The position numbers and the translations under genes are program-made. A stretch of DNA of 11,913 nt from Solirubrobacteraceae bacterium. GTDB taxonomy: Bacteria; Actinomycetota; Thermoleophilia; Solirubrobacterales; Solirubrobacteraceae. Shown here piece by piece: positions 1 through 5,977 of this stretch. Under the pieces are notes generated by a model, which was given only the letters and a program-made list of their open reading frames with translations, was not told the DNA's origin and made no database searches. The DNA is taken from NCBI GenBank assembly GCA_016462245.1, contig JAEMTR010000030.1:1-11913 (forward strand), read 5' to 3'. Within the stretch, counting starts at the first letter, position 1. Every line of letters starts with the position of its first letter.

Positions 1-39
1 AGAGAGTGGCGCCACAGCTCCGCTTCCTGGGCGAGAGAG

Positions 40-111
40 CTCCGGGGGTGGGACTCGAACCCACAACCTAACGATTAACAGTCGTTCGCTCTGCCATTGA
101 GCTACCCCGGA
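40..111 (-). tRNA. tRNA-Asn (anticodon GTT)
   Basis: On the minus strand the sequence folds into a complete 72-nt cloverleaf. It has a 7-bp acceptor stem (TCCGGGG with CCCCGGA), a 4-bp D stem (GCTC/GAGC) with a short 7-nt loop, an anticodon stem AACGA/TCGTT around loop CTGTTAA, a 5-nt variable loop and a T stem GTGGG/CCCAC with loop TTCGAGT. The anticodon GTT is complementary to bases 77-79. The discriminator base is G, as expected for asparagine tRNA, and CCA is not encoded. It lies 70 nt downstream of the glycosyltransferase gene on the same strand. I saw no T-rich terminator in the 39 bases left of it. Confidence 0.97.
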
Positions 112-181
112 TCGGCCGCGCCGCTTAGCGACGCAGCGAGCTGCATGGTACGACACTGCCGCCGCGCTGCGTGCGCCCCGC

Positions 182-1366
182 TCAAGCCGCGGCGAGCTGC
201 TCGAGCAGTTCGGTCGCTCGGGCGCCTGCGTCGTGAGTGGTGTACCAGCCCTCGAACTGCCGCGCGGTGCTGCGCAGCGAAGGCTCAAAAAGCGCCCGTT
301 CGGTCGCTCCGCGAATCGCCCGCGGTGATGCCAGGCGCGGGGCGACGCGCACGCCAGCTCCTGCCCATGTGACGCGCGCAGCGTTCTCGGCCTGGTCACC
401 ACCGGCGGGCACGACGACCGAAACCGCGCCGCTCGCTAGCACGCGGGCGAGCGTGCCGTGGCCGCCGTGATTAATCACGACGTCGCAGTGGCTCATCGTC
501 TGCGCGTAGCTGATCCACTCGACCAGCGTGACGTTGGCCGGGAGCTCAATCGGTTCCGCCAGCGGGCGACGGTTCCAGGTCGCCAGCACGCGGATTCCGT
601 CTAGCTCGCCTAGCCCGATGATGCTCGCGCGAAGCAGTTCGTGGCCAGGGTCTTGGGCGGTCGAGGGAGCGACGAGAACGAGCGGCCCGTCTCCGGCCGG
701 CAGCGCAACCGCCTCAGTTGGCGGCTCCCAGATAAGCGGCCCGATGATCTCGGTCGCCGGTTCGGCCGGGCGTGGATATTCGAGCCCCGGGAAGCTGGCG
801 ACCATCGTGAGCTGTCGCGAAAGGCCGGTGTGGAGGTGCTCGCGTGGTGGCAGGCCAAGGCGGCGGCGCGTTTCGTTCAGTTCTGCGCGCCCGCTCTCGA
901 GCCCCCGATTCGTCGCCGGGCGAAGAGCTCCCCAAAGTTTGCGCCCGAGCGCCGTCCGCGGCGGCAGCGCGCCCACCGAGTAGGGCGGCGCGCCCGGGGC
1001 GGTGCGCGGGTCGACGTGGGGGACGAGCGTCGCGACCTTCACCCCAGCGCGTTCAGCGGCCAAAGCAGGCGCCAGCGTGAGGATGTCGTGGACGACGATC
1101 TCTGGGTCACATTCGCTTACGAGCGGCTGAGTCTCCTCAGTCGCCTTCAGGACCGCCTGGTAGGGCTTCAGTGGCGCCTCACGGGTCGGAAAGACGGGGT
1201 ACTCAGGAGCCGGCGCAAAGGCCAGCCCTTCACCGCGTACTACCTCTTCCCACTGTCGCGCGGTCTGCAGCGTCACGTCGTGGCCAGCTGCGCGCAGCGC
1301 CCGGCCGAGCGCAATCATCGGGAAGGCGTGGCCCGGGTCGCCGAAGGCGCCGAGCAGCAGTCGCAC
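182..1366 (-). CDS. GT1-family (MGT/UGT-type) glycosyltransferase
   Basis: This 394-residue protein is a GT-B-fold glycosyltransferase of family GT1, which transfers a sugar from a nucleotide-sugar donor to a lipid, macrolide or other small acceptor in the cytoplasm. The N-terminal domain opens with a strand and the GH loop (DPGH, residues 10-13) typical of the acceptor side. The donor-binding signature lies near the C-terminus: HGGHGT at 300-305, a proline at 320 and DQAENA at 324-329. These match the conserved H, GG and DQ positions of the MGT/UGT family, and the length is normal. The start is GTG, 6 nt after the stop of the LLM oxidoreductase gene, with no clear Shine-Dalgarno site, so translation is probably coupled. 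It is the last gene of the SDR-LLM-GT1 operon. The acceptor is unknown; the operon suggests a lipid or secondary metabolite modified by its two oxidoreductases. Confidence 0.9.
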   Translation of the reverse strand: MRLLLGAFGDPGHAFPMIALGRALRAAGHDVTLQTARQWEEVVRGEGLAFAPAPEYPVFPTREAPLKPYQAVLKATEETQPLVSECDPEIVVHDILTLAPALAAERAGVKVATLVPHVDPRTAPGAPPYSVGALPPRTALGRKLWGALRPATNRGLESGRAELNETRRRLGLPPREHLHTGLSRQLTMVASFPGLEYPRPAEPATEIIGPLIWEPPTEAVALPAGDGPLVLVAPSTAQDPGHELLRASIIGLGELDGIRVLATWNRRPLAEPIELPANVTLVEWISYAQTMSHCDVVINHGGHGTLARVLASGAVSVVVPAGGDQAENAARVTWAGAGVRVAPRLASPRAIRGATERALFEPSLRSTARQFEGWYTTHDAGARATELLEQLAAA

Positions 1367-1372
1367 GGCGGC

Positions 1373-2416
1373 TCAGTCTGCCGCCAGCTCGGCAATTAGC
1401 CGTAGCTGCGTGATCCGCTCTTCACGAGTGAAGGCGACCGGGCTGACGCCGAGCGTGCCGACGCCGGCGTCGCGATAGGCAGCGATCCGTTCGCGAACGT
1501 GGTCGGCCGGGCCGCAGATCGCGACCATGTCGATCAGCTCATCGGGCAGCGCCGCCATCGCCTCATCCTTCTTGCCGTCGAGGTAGAGGTCCTGAACCTC
1601 TTGGGCGGCGTCGTCGAAGCCGTAGCGGCGAACCAGCTGGTTGTAGAAGTTCTGTTCGCGTGAACCCATCCCACCGACGTAGAGGCCGATGAACGGACGC
1701 ATCAGGTTGCGGGCGTCTTCAAGGTTGTCGCTGACGTAGACCTGCACCGTCGGTGCGATGTCGATGTCGGCGAGAGTCTTGCCGTTACCGGCCCGGTCGA
1801 CGCCAATCTGAAGCTCGTCGCGCATCACTGCAACGTGCTCCGGCGAGAACAGGGTTGGGATCACGCCGTCGGCGATCTCACCTGTGAGCTGCGTGTTCTT
1901 TGGCCCAATCGCAGCGATGTAGATAGGAACTTGGTCTTGAACGGTTCCAATTGTCAGCTTCAGCGCCTTGCCTGGACCATCGGGCAACGGCAGTTCCAAC
2001 GTCTCGCCGCTGTACTCGAGCCGCTCTCTCGCCAAAGTCATCCGCAGCACGGCAACGTAATCGCGCGTGCGGGCGAGCTGCTTGCCGAAGCGCACGCCGT
2101 GCCAGCCCTCGCTGACCTGCGGGCCGGACGAGCCGATGCCGAGGATCATGCGACCGTTTGAGATCTGGTCGATCGTTGCCGCCGTCATCGCCGTCATCGC
2201 CGCGGAGCGGCCTGGCATTTGGAAGATTCCCGAGCCAAGGCGAATCGTCGACGTTTTCCCAGCCAGCCAGCCGAGCACGGTCGCCGTGTCGGAGCCGTAA
2301 GCCTCGGCAGCCCAGACCGAGTCGTAGCCGAGTCGCTCGGCCTCTTGAACAATTTCGAGCTGGTCTTCGCTGGTCAGGCCAAGACCCCAGTAGCCGATGT
2401 GTACGCCGAGCTTCAT
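1373..2416 (-). CDS. LLM-class F420-dependent oxidoreductase, Rv3520c-like
   Basis: This 347-residue protein belongs to the luciferase-like monooxygenase superfamily (TIM barrel). It resembles the Rv3520c group of predicted F420-dependent oxidoreductases in start (MKLGVHIGYWG), in the AEAYGSD segment near residue 40, in GSSGPQVSEGWHG and LARTRDY in the middle, and in the GPKN and EIADG segments of the second half. The length is the same as I recall for Rv3520c. Such enzymes move hydride between coenzyme F420 and an organic substrate; the substrate of this group is not established. The ATG start is supported by a strong AGGAGG site 8 nt upstream that overlaps the SDR stop codon. It sits between the SDR gene (12-nt gap) and the GT1 gene (6-nt gap), clearly one transcript. 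F420 rather than FMN as cofactor is inferred from the family. Confidence 0.9.
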   Translation of the reverse strand: MKLGVHIGYWGLGLTSEDQLEIVQEAERLGYDSVWAAEAYGSDTATVLGWLAGKTSTIRLGSGIFQMPGRSAAMTAMTAATIDQISNGRMILGIGSSGPQVSEGWHGVRFGKQLARTRDYVAVLRMTLARERLEYSGETLELPLPDGPGKALKLTIGTVQDQVPIYIAAIGPKNTQLTGEIADGVIPTLFSPEHVAVMRDELQIGVDRAGNGKTLADIDIAPTVQVYVSDNLEDARNLMRPFIGLYVGGMGSREQNFYNQLVRRYGFDDAAQEVQDLYLDGKKDEAMAALPDELIDMVAICGPADHVRERIAAYRDAGVGTLGVSPVAFTREERITQLRLIAELAAD

Positions 2417-2424
2417 CTGTTCTT

Positions 2425-2430
2425 CCTCCT
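2425..2430 (-). promoter_or_regulatory. Shine-Dalgarno site of the LLM oxidoreductase gene
   Basis: The minus strand reads AGGAGG, followed by 8 nt and then the ATG at 2414-2416. The site overlaps the stop codon (TAG) of the upstream SDR gene. This fixes the start and shows re-initiation or coupled translation inside the operon. Confidence 0.85.
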
Positions 2431-3166
2431 AGTTGATGCCGGGGATCGAAATCCCGCCCGGCTGTTCGAAACGGATTTCCGGAACCATGCAGGCAGGGCT
2501 CACTTCGAGCAGGAAGCGCACCGCAGCTGCGATGTCCTCAGGCCGCATCATCGTGTCCTTCGGGACGTACTCAGCGAAAGGATCGGTCATCGGCGTGTCA
2601 ACGAAGCCAGGGCAGAGCGCCGTGTTGCGAATCCCGGCCGGCCCAAGTTCCTTGTTCATCGCCTGCGTGAATCCGACAACGCCAGCCTTCGTCGCTGAGT
2701 AGATGCCAAGCAGCCCTTCTCCTCGGATTCCTGAGATCGATGCCGTGTTGACGACCAACGTGCCCTTGTGCTCCTCGGCCGACTTGCGCAGCATCGGCAT
2801 CGACTCGCGGTAGAAGAGGAAGATCGCGCGCAGGTTGAGGTTCAGCTGAAGGTCGATCTTCTTCGTCGTGAAGTTGTCGGCCAGCTCGCCAAAGCCGACG
2901 CCTGCGTTGTTGACGAGCACGTCGAGGCGGCCGAAGCGCTCCTCGTGGCTCTTAACGACGCCCGCGATAGCCTCTTCGTCGCCTAGGTCGGCAGCTATTG
3001 AGAGAACGTCAAAGCCTTGATCGGAGAGCGTTTTCGCGGCTGCTTCAAGCTTCTCTGGCCGGCGCGCGGCGACGGTCAGGCCGTAGCCCTGCTCGCCAAG
3101 CATCTGCGCGATCGCAAGCCCGATGCCGCTCGATGCTCCTGTAATTATTGCCGCCCGCTCTGCCAT
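2429..3166 (-). CDS. SDR-family NAD(P)-dependent oxidoreductase
   Basis: This is a classical short-chain dehydrogenase/reductase of 245 residues with a Rossmann fold, which oxidises or reduces an alcohol/ketone group with NAD(P)(H). The visible motifs are TGASSGIG at residues 9-16 (cofactor loop), NNAG at 86-89, and the catalytic set S143, Y156 and K160 in the YSATK context. PGFVDTPM at 187-193 is the usual segment after the active site. The arginines at 35-36 after the second strand favour NADP(H). The frame is open to a start at 3247, but I chose the ATG at 3164-3166. It has an AAGGAG site 6 nt upstream and gives the standard SDR N-terminus, whereas the 27 extra residues look unlike a conserved protein. 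It is the first gene of the SDR-LLM-GT1 operon. The substrate is unknown. Confidence 0.92.
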   Translation of the reverse strand: MAERAAIITGASSGIGLAIAQMLGEQGYGLTVAARRPEKLEAAAKTLSDQGFDVLSIAADLGDEEAIAGVVKSHEERFGRLDVLVNNAGVGFGELADNFTTKKIDLQLNLNLRAIFLFYRESMPMLRKSAEEHKGTLVVNTASISGIRGEGLLGIYSATKAGVVGFTQAMNKELGPAGIRNTALCPGFVDTPMTDPFAEYVPKDTMMRPEDIAAAVRFLLEVSPACMVPEIRFEQPGGISIPGIN

Positions 3167-3172
3167 TTGCTT

Positions 3173-3178
3173 CTCCTT
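3173..3178 (-). promoter_or_regulatory. Shine-Dalgarno site deciding the SDR start
   Basis: The minus strand reads AAGGAG with a 6-nt spacer to the ATG at 3164-3166. This supports the shorter start over the open frame running back to 3247. It also means that this transcript has a leader, unlike several neighbouring genes. I could not identify a convincing -10/-35 pair for it in 3180-3260. Confidence 0.8.
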
Positions 3179-3231
3179 GGTTTGTTCAGTCGTTGACTCC
3201 AGTGCGTATTCGATCACATCGGCCGATCTTG

Positions 3232-3250
3232 GAGGTGACTGACTCACCTC
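3232..3250. promoter_or_regulatory. 19-bp inverted repeat, likely operator
   Basis: GAGGTGA and TCACCTC are perfect 7-bp arms around a 5-nt spacer (CTGAC). The element lies in the divergent region between the SDR operon and the lipoprotein gene. It covers the place where the -35 box of the lipoprotein promoter would be (about 3242-3247) and ends 66 nt upstream of the SDR ATG. A dimeric repressor bound here could affect both directions. The binding protein is unknown. A separate 10-bp palindrome, ATCGGCCGAT, lies next to it at 3218-3227. Confidence 0.45.
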
Positions 3251-3264
3251 GACGCCGCCACGCG

Positions 3265-3270
3265 TAGAAT
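3265..3270 (+). promoter_or_regulatory. -10 box of a leaderless promoter (lipoprotein gene)
   Basis: TAGAAT is followed by 6 nt and then ATG at 3277, so transcription would start at or next to the start codon. The GGAG at 3271-3274 is too close to the ATG to act as a normal Shine-Dalgarno site. No good TTGACA-like -35 box is visible; the expected place is inside the inverted repeat at 3232-3250. Confidence 0.6.
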
Positions 3271-3276
3271 GGAGTG

Positions 3277-4266
3277 ATGCGCTTAATCATCCTGATCCCA
3301 ATTGCACTGCTCGCCGCTACGACGATCGTTGGCTGCGGCGACAGCTCGTCCTCTCAGGGTCAGGGCGGGACCGTTCAGGGCATCGCGTCCTCCGAGAGCG
3401 CAGCTGCCAGCTTCCCTAAAGCTGCCTCGACCTCGCTCGGTGAACTGAAGCAGGCAAATCAGGAGTCGGTCATTCTGGCGCCCAGCGTCTCAGTCTTTGA
3501 GGCTGGCAGCAATCGTTATGGCTTCGCACTCTTTGACCCCGCCCAGAAGCAAATCTCTGGCGCCCCGGTGGCGCTCTACACAGCTAGCCGCAACGGCACC
3601 AATCTGCGCGGGCCGTTCATGGCGCGGAGCGAATCGCTCGCCGTCTCACCGCAGTACAGCAGCATCAGCAGCGAGCAAGACGCGGATGAGTCCAAGAGCG
3701 TCTACGTCGCCGAGATCGACTTTCCGAAGGACGGCAAGTATCAGGTCGTAGCGTTGGCCAAGCTCGATGGGCGTCTCGTCTTAAGCTCAGCGTTTGAAGC
3801 GCAGGTCGGGCTGCCCGGTGGGCCGCCAAAGGTCGCCGAATCGGCACCGAAAGTCCACACGCCGACGCTCGATTCGGTTGCCGGCGACGCGGCGCGGATC
3901 TCAACTCGTTCGCCCGCCGCCACCGGCCTACTCACAACCGATCTCTTTGACGTCTATGGCAAGCAGCCAGTGGCGCTGCTGTTCGCGACCCCGGCGCTCT
4001 GCCAGAGCCGTGTCTGTGGCCCGGTCGTCGACGTTCTAGAAGAGGCTCGCGCGACCGACAAGAGCGGCAAGACGGCCTACATCGCGAACGAGATTTATCA
4101 GGAGAACCGTGTTGACCGCGGACTGCGATCGCAGCCCACGGCTTACGGCCTACCGACCGAACCGTGGCTCTTCGTGCTCGACGCGCAGGGAAAGGTTGTC
4201 GAACGTATCGAAGGAGCCTTCTCGCTGACCGAGCTGCGCCGAGCAATCGCCAAAGCCGGCGGTTGA
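3277..4266 (+). CDS. Secreted lipoprotein with C-terminal thioredoxin-like region
   Basis: This 329-residue protein begins with a hydrophobic signal peptide ending in the lipobox IVGC, so Cys20 should be lipidated and the protein anchored outside the membrane. A low-complexity Ser/Gly/Gln linker follows. Residues about 65-178 look like a beta-sandwich (FALFDPAQKQISGAPV, then alternating strands to SAFEAQVG). Residues about 220-329 look like a thioredoxin fold: a strand VALLFATP, then C242-X4-C247 (CQSRVC), a helix, and PWLFVLDAQGKVV with P296 at the place of the cis-proline. The cysteines are spaced CX4C, not CXXC, so redox activity is uncertain. I chose ATG 3277 over GTG 3274 because of the TAGAAT box 6 nt upstream; the two differ by one residue. 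It ends 10 nt from the convergent dehydrogenase gene. It may be an envelope redox or metal-handling protein; its role is inferred only. Confidence 0.8.
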   Translation: MRLIILIPIALLAATTIVGCGDSSSSQGQGGTVQGIASSESAAASFPKAASTSLGELKQANQESVILAPSVSVFEAGSNRYGFALFDPAQKQISGAPVALYTASRNGTNLRGPFMARSESLAVSPQYSSISSEQDADESKSVYVAEIDFPKDGKYQVVALAKLDGRLVLSSAFEAQVGLPGGPPKVAESAPKVHTPTLDSVAGDAARISTRSPAATGLLTTDLFDVYGKQPVALLFATPALCQSRVCGPVVDVLEEARATDKSGKTAYIANEIYQENRVDRGLRSQPTAYGLPTEPWLFVLDAQGKVVERIEGAFSLTELRRAIAKAGG

Positions 4267-4276
4267 TCTCTTCCGC

Positions 4277-5539
4277 TTAGCTCAGGTGCATGCCGGAGAT
4301 CGCGCGGCTGATTACCAGTCGCTGAATCTCTGATGTGCCCTCGAAGATCGTGTAGATCTTCGCGTCACGGTGCCAGCGCTCAACCGGGTACTCGCGCGCA
4401 TAGCCGTTGCCGCCGAGGATCTGAATCGCGCGCTCGGTCGTCCATACGGCGACCTCACCTGCCTTCAGCTTGCTCATTGAGCCTTCGGCGTTGTTGAAGT
4501 CCTGGCCGGTGCGGCCCATCCATGAGGCGCGCCAAACGAGCAGGCGAGCGCAATCGATCTCCATCTTCATGTCAGCGAGCATGAAAGCGATCGACTGGTT
4601 CTCAATGATCTTGCGGCCGAACTGCTCGCGCTCCTTTGAGTACTCAAGTGCGTACTCGTAAGCGGCGCGGGCGATGCCTACAGCCTGAGCGCCAACGGTT
4701 GGGCGGCTGGCCTCAAAGGTTGCCATTGCGGCCTGCGACTTGTTCTTAGTGCCTTCGCGTGCACGGGCGAGGCGCTCGTCGAGCTTCTCCTTGCCACCGA
4801 GCACGTTTTCGGCTGGGATCCGAACGTCGTCGAGTAGAACCTCAGCCGTGTGCGAAGCGCGGATGCCGTGCTTCTTAACTTTTACGCCTTGGCTGATGCC
4901 CTTCGTCTCGATCGGAATCACGAATGCTGCCTGGCCGCGCGAGCGCAGCTCCGGATCAACTGAGGCGACGACTACGTGGACGTCGGCGATGCCGCCGTTA
5001 GTTGCCCATGCCTTCTGGCCGTTGATTACCCATTCGTTTGTCTTCTCGTCAAACTTGGCTCGCGTGCGCAGGGCCGAAACGTCGGAACCGGCGTCGGGCT
5101 CGGAGACGCAGAACGATGCGACCTTCGGATCATCGACGGTGCCGAAGCAGCGCGGGATCCATTCGCCGATCTGTTCATTTGTTCCCTGGCCGAAGATTGA
5201 AGCGACGGCGAGCGTCGTGCCGAAGATAGCCATGCCGATGCCGGCGTCGCCCCAGAACAGCTCTTCGTTGACGATCGGCAGCAGCAGGCCGGTCGGGTCG
5301 GCAAAGAACTGGGCAGTGCCTTCAAAGCCATAGAGGCCGATCTTGGCTGCCTCTTGAATTACCGGCCATGGAGTCTCTTCGCGCTCGTCCCACTCTTCAC
5401 CGGCGGGGCGGATTACGTCGGCGGCGAAGCCGTGGGCCCAGTCGCGAATTTCCTTCTGCTCTTCAGAGAGAGCCATGTTGAAGGGAACGGTGGCGTCGAG
5501 TGATACTTCTGCGTCGGGTAGCTGCTCAGTAGTTGTCAT
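4277..5539 (-). CDS. Acyl-CoA dehydrogenase
   Basis: This 420-residue flavoprotein oxidises an acyl-CoA to the trans-2-enoyl-CoA and passes electrons to ETF. Motifs in order are SEEQKEIRDW at 25-34 (N-terminal helical domain), the FAD/substrate segment CVSEPDAGSD at 144-153, WATNGG at 178-183, REQFGR at 304-309, QILGGNGY at 373-380 and IFEGTSEIQR at 398-407. Glu400 sits where the catalytic base of medium-chain dehydrogenases lies. The protein is longer than the usual ~380 residues because of an N-terminal tail of about 20 residues and a charged insertion at about 250-270, before the C-terminal helical domain. Chain-length preference cannot be read. The ATG start lies 6 nt after a perfect TATAAT box, so the mRNA is leaderless, and a TetR-type operator fills the promoter spacer. 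Induction by an acyl-CoA or related ligand is likely but inferred. Confidence 0.95.
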   Translation of the reverse strand: MTTTEQLPDAEVSLDATVPFNMALSEEQKEIRDWAHGFAADVIRPAGEEWDEREETPWPVIQEAAKIGLYGFEGTAQFFADPTGLLLPIVNEELFWGDAGIGMAIFGTTLAVASIFGQGTNEQIGEWIPRCFGTVDDPKVASFCVSEPDAGSDVSALRTRAKFDEKTNEWVINGQKAWATNGGIADVHVVVASVDPELRSRGQAAFVIPIETKGISQGVKVKKHGIRASHTAEVLLDDVRIPAENVLGGKEKLDERLARAREGTKNKSQAAMATFEASRPTVGAQAVGIARAAYEYALEYSKEREQFGRKIIENQSIAFMLADMKMEIDCARLLVWRASWMGRTGQDFNNAEGSMSKLKAGEVAVWTTERAIQILGGNGYAREYPVERWHRDAKIYTIFEGTSEIQRLVISRAISGMHLS

Positions 5540-5545
5540 GCTGAC

Positions 5546-5551
5546 ATTATA
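5546..5551 (-). promoter_or_regulatory. -10 box (TATAAT) of the acyl-CoA dehydrogenase gene
   Basis: The minus strand reads TATAAT, then GTCAGC, then ATG (5537-5539). This is a perfect consensus -10 with 6 nt to the start codon, so transcription probably begins at the A of ATG. There is no Shine-Dalgarno site. The hexamer 17 bp upstream is CGCTTA (5569-5574), a poor -35, which suits a regulated promoter. Confidence 0.8.
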
Positions 5552-5569
5552 ACTGACCGCTTGGTCAGT
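5552..5569. promoter_or_regulatory. TetR-type operator in the dehydrogenase promoter
   Basis: ACTGACC and GGTCAGT are perfect 7-bp arms separated by 4 nt, giving an 18-bp palindrome. It starts directly upstream of the TATAAT box and fills the 17-bp spacer where RNA polymerase would bind. TetR-family repressors of acyl-CoA metabolism often bind 16-20-bp palindromes with TGAC/GTCA arms in this position. No TetR gene is present in this window, so the regulator must be elsewhere. Repression is inferred from position; the palindrome itself is directly visible. Confidence 0.65.
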
Positions 5570-5593
5570 AAGCGATTTGATGGCGCAGAGGAG

Positions 5594-5908
5594 CTAGTCA
5601 TCGGGTCGGTCGGCCCAGCGGTACTCGGTGTGCTGGGCCATCTCGCTGATCGCAAAAGTGGCGAAGCTAAGTAGCTGCGCGCGGTCGAGTTCGCAGAGAA
5701 CGTCCCAAACGGCACCGGTTCCTTGGCGGTCGCTGAGGCCACAGAGGGCGTCGAGCGCGGTGGCGCCACGCGAGAGCGCGTGGCGCCGCTCTAGTTCGGT
5801 GCTGTCAGAGCGCAGTTCTTCGATAGACGCGCTGCGGATCAGCGCCTCAATCGAGGCTTCATCCATCTCAATACGCACCATTTGCTGGTTTTCGGGCTCT
5901 TCGCTCAC
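5594..5908 (-). CDS. Hypothetical small acidic protein
   Basis: I do not recognise this 104-residue protein. It is rich in Glu, Asp and Ala and looks mostly helical, with no signal peptide, membrane segment or metal motif. Residues 12-50 look like one or two amphipathic helices (IEMDEASIEALIRSASIEEL), and residues 67-95 like a second helical unit (VWDVLCELDRAQLLSFATFA). The frame is supported by normal-looking composition and by promoter geometry: TACGAT, 6 nt, then the GTG at 5906-5908. A second possible start is the ATG at 5879-5881 (residue 10), which has no good ribosome site. It lies 54 nt upstream of the dehydrogenase on the same strand, but that gene has its own promoter. It is divergent from the RpiR-type regulator gene. 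Confidence 0.65.
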   Translation of the reverse strand: MSEEPENQQMVRIEMDEASIEALIRSASIEELRSDSTELERRHALSRGATALDALCGLSDRQGTGAVWDVLCELDRAQLLSFATFAISEMAQHTEYRWADRPDD

Positions 5909-5914
5909 AGATCG

Positions 5915-5920
5915 ATCGTA
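5915..5920 (-). promoter_or_regulatory. -10 box of a leaderless promoter (hypothetical gene)
   Basis: The minus strand reads TACGAT, then CGATCT (6 nt), then GTG at 5906-5908. This is the same geometry as at the dehydrogenase and lipoprotein genes. No convincing -35 box is visible (TCCTGC at the 17-bp position). Confidence 0.5.
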
Positions 5921-5977
5921 GCTCTTGGCCTAATTGGGCAGGAACAGGGGTGCTGCACGTCGAAACAGAGCAGGCCT

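Noticed and set aside
6..15. 10-bp palindrome GTGGCGCCAC
   Set aside because: It is short, has no loop or T run, and lies at the window edge. It is expected by chance in GC-rich DNA.
112..181. Possible tRNA promoter (TACCAT on the minus strand, 145-150) and a GCAGC-GA-GCTGC hairpin at 133-144
   Set aside because: The -35 position is poor and the hairpin is too small, with no T tract. The tRNA may be transcribed from either this site or the upstream gene; the evidence is too weak to call.
641..1399. A 252-codon open frame on the plus strand
   Set aside because: It is antisense to the GT1 glycosyltransferase, is rich in Arg, and shows no family motif. Long antisense frames are expected in GC-rich DNA.
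3167..3247. A 27-residue N-terminal extension of the SDR
   Set aside because: There is a good AAGGAG site and the canonical SDR N-terminus at ATG 3166, and the extension would run into the inverted repeat.
4267..4276. Terminator between the convergent lipoprotein and dehydrogenase genes
   Set aside because: Only 10 nt separate the stops and no hairpin with a T tract is visible.
4740..5333. A 197-codon open frame on the plus strand
   Set aside because: It lies opposite the acyl-CoA dehydrogenase gene and has Ser/Pro-rich low-complexity composition without motifs.
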